Part shown: in pieces, positions 17,421 to 24,502 of the stretch
How positions within the stretch are numbered: position 1 is the first letter of the stretch
Layout: each line of letters starts with the position of its first letter
Assembly (NCBI RefSeq): GCF_036924535.1
Contig: NZ_JAZHRT010000001.1
Location: forward strand, 186,001 to 250,000
Reading direction: 5' to 3'
DNA from: Bradyrhizobium sp. AZCC 2262
Lineage (GTDB): Bacteria > Pseudomonadota > Alphaproteobacteria > Rhizobiales > Xanthobacteraceae
DNA: 64,000 bases
The notes under the pieces: generated by a model
Told to the model about the DNA's origin: nothing
What the model saw: only the letters and a program-made list of their open reading frames with translations
The model's database searches: none
Made by a program: the position numbers and the translations under genes

Positions 17421-18403
17421 GATCCATTGCTGCTGTTGTCGGACGAAGAGGGCTCGCGCGCGCGGCTGGGGCTGTGGCGCTCGCGGCCGTCATGGCGTTG
17501 GGGGCCGTGCCGTCGCCCGCCCAGGATATCACCATCGGCGAAGGCATCGCGCTCGGGTGGGGACAGTTCTTCGTCGCCGATCACGACAAGACCTGGGAAA
17601 AGCACGGGCTGATTCCCAAAGTATCGACATTCGCGAGCGGCCGGCTGGTGCTGGACGCACTGGTCGGTGGCGGGGTGGTGATCGGCACCGCGGCCGAGAC
17701 GCCAGTGGTGTTCGCCACACTCAACGGGCTGCCGGTGCGTATCATCGCCACGATGAACCGGCATGAGCCGTTCGATCTCGTCGCCATCAAGGACATCAAG
17801 ACCAACAAGGATATCAAGGGCCGGCGCATCGGCTATTCGCAGGGTACCAATGCGCATCTCTACTTGTCCAAATTGCTCAAGCAGGAAGGCCTTTCGTGGT
17901 CGGATATTACCGCGGTCAGCCTCAACCCTGGCGATTTCGTCAGCAGTCTCGCCGGCGGAGCGATCGATGGTTTCATCTGGACCGAGCCGCACCTGTCGCA
18001 AGCGGTCGGGCAGGCGCCGGACAAGTTCCACATCATTCGCGCGGAAGGTCTCTACAACACCTATTCGACGGTCATCACCCTGCAATCCACCATCGACAGC
18101 AAGCCGGACCTGCTCGTCAAGGCGCTGAAGGCGCTCATCGAGGCGGATGACAACATCAAGCGGGATCCCGATGCTGCCGCGACGCTGACGGCCGAGCGCA
18201 TCAAGCTCGATCCCGCCATTGCAAAGGCGTTCTGGAAGCGGGCGAATTTCAAGTTCGATCTCGACAAGCCGGCGCTGGTTTCCCAGCTCGAAGAGCAGGC
18301 CAGGTGGGCGGTTGACAACAAGCTGGTGCGGCCGGACGCCAAGATCCCGGACTTCAATACGGTGGTGGTGACGTCGGTGCTCGACAAGGCACGCAGGGAA
18401 TGA
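17417..18403 (+). CDS. ABC transporter substrate-binding protein, NitT/TauT family
   Basis: A 328-residue periplasmic binding protein starting at GTG 17417, coupled to the amidase by 4 nt. The signal peptide covers about residues 10-35 (VALAAVMALGAVPSPAQ). The mature part shows DITIGEGIALGWGQFFVADH, GRLVLDALVGGGVVIGTAAETPV (first lobe) and KGRRIGYSQGTNAHLYLSKL (hinge and second lobe), as in nitrate, sulfonate and taurine receptors. The stop overlaps the ATPase start by 4 nt. It is the receptor of the importer encoded by the next two genes; the ligand is unknown and, given the amidases, may be an amide or an N-substituted sulfonate. Confidence 0.9.
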   Translation: MRSIAAVVGRRGLARAAGAVALAAVMALGAVPSPAQDITIGEGIALGWGQFFVADHDKTWEKHGLIPKVSTFASGRLVLDALVGGGVVIGTAAETPVVFATLNGLPVRIIATMNRHEPFDLVAIKDIKTNKDIKGRRIGYSQGTNAHLYLSKLLKQEGLSWSDITAVSLNPGDFVSSLAGGAIDGFIWTEPHLSQAVGQAPDKFHIIRAEGLYNTYSTVITLQSTIDSKPDLLVKALKALIEADDNIKRDPDAAATLTAERIKLDPAIAKAFWKRANFKFDLDKPALVSQLEEQARWAVDNKLVRPDAKIPDFNTVVVTSVLDKARRE

Positions 18404-19197
18404 ACGCTAGGGTGGAAATCTCGCCGCACGCCGCTGTTGATCGACCGCTGATCAATTGCGTTGATCTCGGCCATGTCTACGATACAGGGCGCGGCCGGAC
18501 GACCGCGCTCGGCAACGTCTCGCTCACCATCGACCGCGGCGAATTTGTCTGCGTGCTCGGCCCGAGCGGATGCGGCAAGACCACGCTTCTGAATATCCTT
18601 GCCGGTTTCGTCGCGCCGTCGCACGGCGATATCAAAGTCAATGGCAGCGCGATCGATGGTCCGAGTGCGGAGCGAGGGGTCGTATTCCAGGACTACTCGC
18701 TGTTTCCGTGGCTGACGGCGCAGGCCAATGTGGAGTTTGGATTGCGGATGGCTGGGCGGGCGGCGCGGGAACGCGCCGAGATTGCGCGCGATCTGCTCCG
18801 GCTCGTCGGCCTGCCCGAGGCGGGCGCGAAGTACCCGTTCGAACTGTCGGGAGGCATGAAGCAGCGCGTTGCAATTGCACGGGCGCTGGCCACCCGTCCT
18901 TCGCTGTTGCTGATGGACGAGCCGTTTGCCGCGCTGGACGCCATGACGCGAAGCTCGTTGCAGGCCAGGCTGATCGACATCCACAAACAGGAGCATCCGA
19001 CCATCCTGTTCGTGACCCATAACATTGCGGAAGCTTTGGTTCTCGCAAGCCGCCTGATCCTGATGTCGGCCAATCCGGGACGAATCATCGAGGACATAAA
19101 GGTGGATTTGCCGCGGCCACGGCGGCGAACGTCGCCACGCTTCAATGAACTGTACGAGCATCTCGAGCGTGCCATTGGGCTCGAGACGGCGGAATAG
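18400..19197 (+). CDS. ABC transporter ATP-binding protein, NitT/TauT family
   Basis: A 265-residue nucleotide-binding subunit. Walker A is GPSGCGKT at 54-61, the Q-loop VVFQDYSLFPW at about 94, signature LSGGMKQ at 149-155, Walker B LLLMDEP at 169-175 and the switch His in FVTHN at about 207. The phrase FQDYSLFPW followed by MKQRV is typical of SsuB/TauB-like ATPases. It overlaps the binding-protein gene by 4 nt and is followed 4 bp later by the permease, which forms one membrane complex with it. Confidence 0.92.
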   Translation: MNARVEISPHAAVDRPLINCVDLGHVYDTGRGRTTALGNVSLTIDRGEFVCVLGPSGCGKTTLLNILAGFVAPSHGDIKVNGSAIDGPSAERGVVFQDYSLFPWLTAQANVEFGLRMAGRAARERAEIARDLLRLVGLPEAGAKYPFELSGGMKQRVAIARALATRPSLLLMDEPFAALDAMTRSSLQARLIDIHKQEHPTILFVTHNIAEALVLASRLILMSANPGRIIEDIKVDLPRPRRRTSPRFNELYEHLERAIGLETAE

Positions 19198-19201
19198 GGA
19201 T

Positions 19202-20068
19202 ATGGCCGTTCGCTTCAGCCGCAATACCGTCGCCGGCATCATCGGTACGCTTGCTTTCTTTGGTGCCTGGGAAGCCCTGAGCCGGAGCGGGCTCGTCAAC
19301 AGCGTGATGCTTCCGGCGCCCAGCACAATCGTTCAATCCGGCTGGTCGCTGATCGTCGATGGCGAACTGCCCCGTCACCTCGGCGCCAGCCTGCTGCGTG
19401 CGGCGGTCGGGTTTGTCGCTGGATCGGTGCTGGCCGTGCTGGTCGGGGTCGCGATGGCGCAACTGCCGCTACTGCACGGAACCATCAATCCGCTGGTACA
19501 GATGTTCCGGGCCGTACCGTCGCTTGCATTCGTGCCGCTTGCGATCTTCTGGTTTGGCATCGGGGAGGCATCAAAGATCTTCCTGATCGCCTGGGGCGTG
19601 TTCTTTCCGGTCTGGGTCAACACCTACGTCGGAGTACGCGACACCAGCCCGCTGCTGGGGCGCGCGGCGGCCAGTCTGGGCGCGCGCGGTTGGCGTAATT
19701 TCGCGTACGTCGTCATCCCCGGTGCGTTGCCCTTCATCATCGCCGGGCTTCGGGTCAGCCTGTCAGTCGCGCTGGTAGTGTTGGTCGCGGCGGAACTGGC
19801 CGGTGCGGCCTTTGGGGTCGGTTACCTCATTCAGATGTCGCAGCAGGTGTTCCGCGTCGATCAGATGTTCGTCGGCTTGATCGTGCTCGGTGCGATGGGA
19901 TTTACGGCCGATCTCCTGTTCGAACGCACAGTTCGCCGATTGCTACCCTGGTACGGTGCCGAGCGGGGCGGGGCAGCGGGGCGGGCAGATCGAGCGTTCT
20001 CGGTCGCCGTGAACGGAAGCAGCGCGAAAGCAATTTATTGCGGGTCCCAATGGACCGGACCAGCCTAA
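19202..20068 (+). CDS. ABC transporter permease, NitT/TauT family
   Basis: A 288-residue inner-membrane subunit with about six transmembrane segments. ATG 19202 follows GGAATAGGGA. The EAA-like coupling loop is LGRAAASLGARGWRNFAYVVIPGALPFIIAG (about residues 155-185). RAVPSLAFVPLAIFWFGIGE is the conserved segment of the SsuC/TauC group. The C-terminal tail beyond RLLPWYGA (about 40 residues, rich in Gly, Ala, Ser and Arg) is longer than usual and has no hydrophobic pattern; it may be a read-through of an altered stop. It is the partner of the two preceding genes. Confidence 0.9.
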   Translation: MAVRFSRNTVAGIIGTLAFFGAWEALSRSGLVNSVMLPAPSTIVQSGWSLIVDGELPRHLGASLLRAAVGFVAGSVLAVLVGVAMAQLPLLHGTINPLVQMFRAVPSLAFVPLAIFWFGIGEASKIFLIAWGVFFPVWVNTYVGVRDTSPLLGRAAASLGARGWRNFAYVVIPGALPFIIAGLRVSLSVALVVLVAAELAGAAFGVGYLIQMSQQVFRVDQMFVGLIVLGAMGFTADLLFERTVRRLLPWYGAERGGAAGRADRAFSVAVNGSSAKAIYCGSQWTGPA

Positions 20069-20098
20069 AAGGCCGGACGACGACAATGCGAGGTGAAC

Positions 20099-20386
20099 GT
20101 GCAACCCACTAACGTCGAACTACGCGAAGAATCGACGGCGCTGGCACTGACCTGGCCGGATTGCGGAACCCGGCTGCTCGAAGCGGAGACGCTGCGCCGG
20201 GCAAGTCGTGCGGCCAGCGAGATTCGCCGGCAGGTCGACGGGGTCGAACTCGTGATTCCGTCAGGGCTTTACGTGTCCGCGGTCGAGCCGATCGGGAATT
20301 ATGCCCTGCGCCTGTCGTTTTCGGACGGGCACGATCGCGGCATCTATCCCTGGTCCTATTTGCGCGAACTTGCCGGACAGCATTGA
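20099..20386 (+). CDS. DUF971 (gamma-butyrobetaine hydroxylase-like N-terminal domain) protein
   Basis: A 95-residue protein whose second half shows the DUF971/GBBH-like_N pattern: LALTWPDCGTRLLEAETLR, then GNYALRLSFSDGHDRGIYPWSYLREL. These small domains bind Zn or assist Fe-S and radical enzymes in other contexts; the exact role of stand-alone members is unclear. GTG 20099 has GAGG five bases upstream; GTG 20093 is also possible. It lies between the permease and the AprA-like flavoprotein gene, 9 bp before the latter, so it belongs to the same transcript and may assist assembly of the flavoprotein-ferredoxin pair. Confidence 0.8.
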   Translation: MQPTNVELREESTALALTWPDCGTRLLEAETLRRASRAASEIRRQVDGVELVIPSGLYVSAVEPIGNYALRLSFSDGHDRGIYPWSYLRELAGQH

Positions 20387-20395
20387 GGTCGCGAC

Positions 20396-22132
20396 ATGGA
20401 TGAGATCAAGGACGGCGTGACAGAAGTCACCTGCGATGTCCTCGTGATCGGTGGCGGGACCGCCGGGCCGATGGCGGCGTACAAGGCCAAGCGCCGCAAT
20501 CCCGCCGCGCGCGTGGTGCTGCTAGAAAAAGCCAACGTCAAGCGATCGGGCGCAATCGCGATGGGCATGGACGGGCTCAACAACGCCGTCGTTCCCGGTT
20601 ATGCCACGCCCGAGCAATACACCAAGGAAATCACCATCGCCAATGATGGCATCTGCGACCAGGCGCCGGTCTACAAATACGCGTCGCGCTGCTTTGATAT
20701 CATCCAGGAACTCGACCGTTTCGGGATCAAGTTCCAGAAAAACGAGAACGGCGATTTCGACGTCAAGAAGGTCCATCACCTCGGCTCGTACGTGCTGCCG
20801 ATGCCGAACGGCGATACCGTCAAGAAGGCGTTGTATCGCCAGCTTCGCCGCGAAAAGGTACTGATCTCCAACCGCTATATGGCGACGCGCCTGTTGAATG
20901 GACGGGACGGGCAGATCGCGGGCGCAATCGCCGTCAATACGCGCAGCGCCGAGCTTCTGGTGCTGCGTGCCAAAACCGTGATCCTTTGCGCCGGCGCGGC
21001 GGGTCGTCTTGGCCTGCCGCAATCCGGCTATCTCTGGGGCACCTATGAGAATGCCACCAATTCCGGCGACGGATATGCGATGGCCTATCATGCCGGAGCG
21101 GGGCTCGCGAATCTCGAGTGCTATCAGATCAATCCTCTGATCAAGGATTACAACGGCCCCGCCTGCGCCTATGTGGCCGGTCCGTTCGGCGCCTATACCG
21201 CCAATAGTGAGGGTAATCGCTTCATCGAATGCGACTATTGGTCGGGCCAGATGATGCAAGAGTTCTACAACGAACTGCAATCCGGCAAGGGACCGGTGTT
21301 CTTGAAGCTCAACCATTTGCACAGCGACACCGTCAGCAAGATCGAGGCCGTGCTGCACAATGTCGAACGTCCGTCGCGCGGCCGGTTCCACGAAAATCGT
21401 GGCACCAACTACCGCGAGCGCATGATCGAGATGCATATTTCCGAGATCGGGTTCTGCTCAGGCCACAGCGCATCCGGCGTTTTCGTCGACGAGTTCGCGC
21501 GTACCACAGTGCCGGGCCTGTATGCCGCGGGCGATATGGCCAGCGTGCCGCATAACTACATGCTTGGCGCGTTCACCAATGGCGCGGTGGCGGGGGAGCA
21601 CGCGGCGGAATTCGCCGCGAATATCGATCTTCCCGACTACGACCCCGCTGACGTCGCCCGCGAGCAGGCGCGCGTGCTGGCGCCGACAAGGCGGGAGGAC
21701 GGGATTCCGCCGAACCAGCTCGAATACAAGGCCCGACGCTTCGTGAACGACTACCTTCAGCCGCCGAAGGTCACGGCGAAGATGAAGATCGGCCAGGCGC
21801 GCTTTGCCGAGATTCGCGAGGACATGGAAAACGCCATGGTGGTACGCGATGCGCACGAACTGATGCGCTCGCTGGAGGTCGCCTCCATTCTGGATTGTGC
21901 CGATATGGCGGCGTTCGCCTCGTTGTTCCGCACCGAGAGCCGCTGGGGCCTCTATCATCACCGCGTTGAATATCCGGAAAAGAACGATGACGAGTGGTTC
22001 TGCCACAGTATCCTGCGCAAGCAGGACGGCCTGATGATCGCGGAAAAGCGGCCGGTCGCACCCTATGTGGTTCTGATAGTGGAATCCGAGCGTTCTGCTT
22101 ACGACCGCCAGCGCATCCGCCAACACGCCTGA
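20396..22132 (+). CDS. AprA-like FAD flavoprotein (fumarate reductase / APS reductase alpha-subunit family)
   Basis: A 578-residue cytoplasmic flavoprotein. FAD-binding GGGTAG is at 19-24, followed by EKANVKRSGAIAMGMDGLN (44-62). The latter matches the FAD-contacting loop of APS reductase alpha subunits better than that of succinate dehydrogenases. A second FAD-contact region is GLYAAGDMASVPHNYMLGAF (374-393), and SGHSASG with His357 precedes it. By eye against Archaeoglobus AprA from memory, Asn62 and His357 match active-site Asn74 and His398, Tyr217 replaces Trp234, and Leu248 sits where the sulfate-binding Arg265 should be. The ferredoxin partner gene starts 14 bp downstream. Probable role: two-electron oxidation or reduction of a sulfur or related small substrate; not proven to be APS reductase. 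Confidence 0.82.
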   Translation: MDEIKDGVTEVTCDVLVIGGGTAGPMAAYKAKRRNPAARVVLLEKANVKRSGAIAMGMDGLNNAVVPGYATPEQYTKEITIANDGICDQAPVYKYASRCFDIIQELDRFGIKFQKNENGDFDVKKVHHLGSYVLPMPNGDTVKKALYRQLRREKVLISNRYMATRLLNGRDGQIAGAIAVNTRSAELLVLRAKTVILCAGAAGRLGLPQSGYLWGTYENATNSGDGYAMAYHAGAGLANLECYQINPLIKDYNGPACAYVAGPFGAYTANSEGNRFIECDYWSGQMMQEFYNELQSGKGPVFLKLNHLHSDTVSKIEAVLHNVERPSRGRFHENRGTNYRERMIEMHISEIGFCSGHSASGVFVDEFARTTVPGLYAAGDMASVPHNYMLGAFTNGAVAGEHAAEFAANIDLPDYDPADVAREQARVLAPTRREDGIPPNQLEYKARRFVNDYLQPPKVTAKMKIGQARFAEIREDMENAMVVRDAHELMRSLEVASILDCADMAAFASLFRTESRWGLYHHRVEYPEKNDDEWFCHSILRKQDGLMIAEKRPVAPYVVLIVESERSAYDRQRIRQHA

Positions 22133-22146
22133 GATACGGATACCTC

Positions 22147-22380
22147 ATGCCGATTGCCAACACCCCCACAACCGTCCCTGTCATTGTCGACGAGGCTAAA
22201 TGCATCGCCGACAAGGGCTGCACCGTCTGCGTCGATGTATGCCCCCTCGATGTGCTCCGGATCAGCGATCTCACCGGCAAGGCGTACATGAAGTATGACG
22301 AGTGCTGGTATTGCATGCCGTGCGAGACCGACTGCCCGACCGGGGCCGTGACCGTCAACATTCCCTATCTGTTGCGCTGA
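22147..22380 (+). CDS. AprB-like 2[4Fe-4S] ferredoxin
   Basis: A 77-residue protein with eight cysteines in two cluster motifs. The first is C-x6-C-x2-C-x3-CP (KCIADKGCTVCVDVCP), with an insertion relative to standard ferredoxin, similar in kind to the irregular first motif of AprB. The second is CWYCMPCETDCP. The end of the second motif, TGAVTVNIPY, parallels the GAIDVRGY of APS reductase beta subunits, but the C-terminal arm that wraps around AprA in the known enzymes is missing. ATG 22147 is 14 bp after the flavoprotein stop. It is expected to carry electrons to or from the flavoprotein. The HEAT-repeat gene starts 1 bp after its stop. Confidence 0.87.
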   Translation: MPIANTPTTVPVIVDEAKCIADKGCTVCVDVCPLDVLRISDLTGKAYMKYDECWYCMPCETDCPTGAVTVNIPYLLR

Positions 22381-22381
22381 G

Positions 22382-23347
22382 ATGACCGCGTTCGAACCAT
22401 TCGAGGCGTTCGGTGACCTCGAGGAGATTTCCGAGCGGCTGGATAGCCCGGATCCATCGGTGCGGCGTCTTGCGGTCATCGATCTCGTGGAGACGTCGAG
22501 CGGTGAGGCCATTCCGCTGCTGGTACGGGCAGCGGGCGATTCGGATGCCGAGGTAAGGCTGCAGACCGCCCGGGCGTTGGGCGAGTTCGACGGCGTAGAT
22601 GTGGCCAAAGCGCTGGCAGGTGCTCTGACCGACCCCGCGACGGTTGTCGCGCAGGCCGCCGCGGACAGTCTCGCGGAACTTCGCGATTCGACGGCCAGCA
22701 CCGTATTGCTCCCCTTGGTGACGCATTCATCGGCCTTCGTGCGTGCTGCGATCTTTCGCGCGCTCAAGGCGCTGCAGGTCAGCGCGTCGCTCGGGCCGGC
22801 CATTGCCGCCCTCGGCGACGCTGATGCCGCGGCGCGCGTGCAGGCGGTCGGCGTGATCGGCTATCTGAAGACGATCGAGACGTTGCCTTCACTGATCCAT
22901 GCGACCAGGGACGAGGACGCCGACGTCAGGCTTGCAGCCATCAATGCGCTGTCCTTTGCACGCAATGAGGCGGCGGCACAGGCGGCCGCGGACGCGCTGT
23001 CGGATGGCGAATGGCAGGTGAGAGCGGTGGCGGCCGAGACAATAGGGCGGATCGGCCAGATTTCGGTAGCGACGGCGCTGATCCGGTCACTCGATGATGG
23101 CTACTGGCAAGTTCGTCAGAAGGCGCTGCAGAGCCTTGGCCAGCTCCACGCACGTGCTGCCGTCGCCTCCATCATTCCATTCCTTGATGATCCGCTTCCC
23201 TCGCTGCGCAAGGACGCCGCCGCGGCGCTCGGCGAAATTGCCGATCCGAAAGCTAGCGACGCGCTTGCGGCGCGCGCTCAGGACGAAGATCCGGATGTAC
23301 GCAAGACCGTGATCTGGGCGCTCGGAAAAATCGAGGCGCGCAACTAG
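22382..23347 (+). CDS. HEAT-repeat protein
   Basis: A 321-residue alpha-helical repeat protein with no other domain. About ten repeats of 30-32 residues run from residue 23 to the end; each carries the VR-x2-A-x2-AL core of PBS-lyase-type HEAT repeats (for example EVRLQTARALGEF, DVRLAAINALSFA, WQVRAVAAETIGRI, WQVRQKALQSLGQL, DVRKTVIWALGKI). Such solenoids bind proteins or act as chaperones for cofactor insertion (as in phycobilin lyase subunits). The gene begins immediately after the ferredoxin stop, so the product most likely interacts with the flavoprotein-ferredoxin pair. It ends with a 4-bp overlap on the convergent Crp/Fnr gene. Confidence 0.9.
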   Translation: MTAFEPFEAFGDLEEISERLDSPDPSVRRLAVIDLVETSSGEAIPLLVRAAGDSDAEVRLQTARALGEFDGVDVAKALAGALTDPATVVAQAAADSLAELRDSTASTVLLPLVTHSSAFVRAAIFRALKALQVSASLGPAIAALGDADAAARVQAVGVIGYLKTIETLPSLIHATRDEDADVRLAAINALSFARNEAAAQAAADALSDGEWQVRAVAAETIGRIGQISVATALIRSLDDGYWQVRQKALQSLGQLHARAAVASIIPFLDDPLPSLRKDAAAALGEIADPKASDALAARAQDEDPDVRKTVIWALGKIEARN

Positions 23348-24180
23348 TCCTTGAACAGGATCGTCTCCAGCAGATCGATGCGCTTGATGCGGATGACGCT
23401 GCCCTCGATGGCGATGATGCGCTTGGCTTGAAAGCGCTTGAGCATCATCGTGACCCACTGGCGGGTCGATCCGACCATTGCCGCAATCTGGTCGTGGGTT
23501 ACCTTGCGATTGATGACGATCGTATCGCCATCGGAAACGCCGTAGAGCTCGGACAGGTTCAATAGATATTGCGCCAGCCGCTCGATCACTGATCGGGTTC
23601 CCAGGATCTGCGCCATTGAGGAGTAGCACTTGCCCTTGGCGATCAGCCCGTCGATCAGTGCCAGTGCAAACGCCGGCATCTGCGTCAGAAGCTTCTGCAG
23701 GGTGGCGCCGGACAATGCCGTGATCTCGCAATCCTCGATCGCGACGCCGGACCACATATGTATGCCGCCGCCGTATATATCCGGCCCGCCAATGAAATGG
23801 CCTGGCGTCCAGTAAGCAAGGGTGATCTCGCGGCCAGAGGGGGCGGTGTAATAGACCCGAACCTGGCCGCGCTTGATGACGAATATCCCGTCATGATGTT
23901 CACCCTGATTGAACACCATCTCGCCCTGGTGCACGGGAACGGTGCGACCCGCGCCCTGAACCTGCGCGATCTGCTGGGCGGACAGACGATCGAGAAAATG
24001 TGCGCCGACATTCAGCCCCTCGATGGATTCGCTCATGAACAGGGCGGATTCCTTGCGAGCGGGTGGCCTGGATACGACCGCAAGCCGTTCCTTGGCCGGC
24101 CAGTCCAGCTGTACGACAGCGCCGGTCCGGGCCATCAGGGCCGACGGTTCGGGGTCGGACGCTTCTTTGAGTGTTGTCAT
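23344..24180 (-). CDS. Crp/Fnr family transcriptional regulator
   Basis: A 278-residue regulator with a cyclic-nucleotide-type beta barrel (MVFNQGEHHDGIFVIKRGQVRVYY; REITLAYWTPGHFIG; about residues 85-150) and a C-terminal Crp winged helix (VTHDQIAAMVGSTRQWVTMM, about 230-255). There are no Fnr-type cysteines in the N-terminus, so oxygen sensing by an Fe-S cluster is not indicated. Several in-frame starts exist; ATG 24180 is a compromise, and an ATG at 24039 would remove a disordered 47-residue N-terminus. It is convergent with the HEAT gene and divergent from the NosL-fusion transporter operon at 24503, its most likely target. Confidence 0.88.
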   Translation of the reverse strand: MTTLKEASDPEPSALMARTGAVVQLDWPAKERLAVVSRPPARKESALFMSESIEGLNVGAHFLDRLSAQQIAQVQGAGRTVPVHQGEMVFNQGEHHDGIFVIKRGQVRVYYTAPSGREITLAYWTPGHFIGGPDIYGGGIHMWSGVAIEDCEITALSGATLQKLLTQMPAFALALIDGLIAKGKCYSSMAQILGTRSVIERLAQYLLNLSELYGVSDGDTIVINRKVTHDQIAAMVGSTRQWVTMMLKRFQAKRIIAIEGSVIRIKRIDLLETILFKD

Positions 24181-24502
24181 TGCCGTCGTTTCATTCGCGA
24201 TGTCGCCGACAGCTAAATGGGACGGAATGACAAAGTCCACTTCTTTGAACGAGTCGAAATACACTTAGCAAAGGTCATGCGCCAACGCGTTGTTGTCGAG
24301 ATGATTTATCTGCCGACCGTGCCGCAACGAGAAAATCATTTGACGGTATTCGACGGCACATTGCGACGGAATCACGACGCGGCGCGGGCAAGGGGTGGAA
24401 CGCAAGTAATTGCTTCAGCCGGCGACGCGCAGACTCGATAGTCCGGATCGATCGTTCATGCTGGCGGCAATGTGCCGGCCATCGATAGTCGAGGACAGGC
24501 CG
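24181..24502. other. Divergent promoter region between crp/fnr-like gene and transporter operon
   Basis: No gene is seen. The only symmetric element noted is GCAAGTAATTGC (24402-24413), with GCAA and TTGC arms as in the palindrome at 14458-14469. GAGGACAGG (24491-24499) is the ribosome-binding site of the next gene. No classical Crp site (TGTGA-N6-TCACA) or Fnr box is visible. Confidence 0.4.

Noticed and set aside
20396..22132. Calling the flavoprotein a true succinate dehydrogenase or fumarate reductase
   Set aside because: No cytochrome b or iron-sulfur SdhB-type partner is present, the ferredoxin is AprB-like, and the FAD loop fits APS reductase-type proteins better.
20396..22380. Calling the pair genuine APS reductase (aprAB)
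   Set aside because: The sulfate-binding Arg appears to be replaced, the beta-subunit tail is missing, and no Sat or Qmo/AprM gene is nearby.
14458..24413. GCAA-N4-TTGC palindromes at 14458-14469 and 24402-24413 as a common regulator site
   Set aside because: Only eight fixed bases and two occurrences; about one is expected by chance in a window of this size. Kept only as notes on the two regions.
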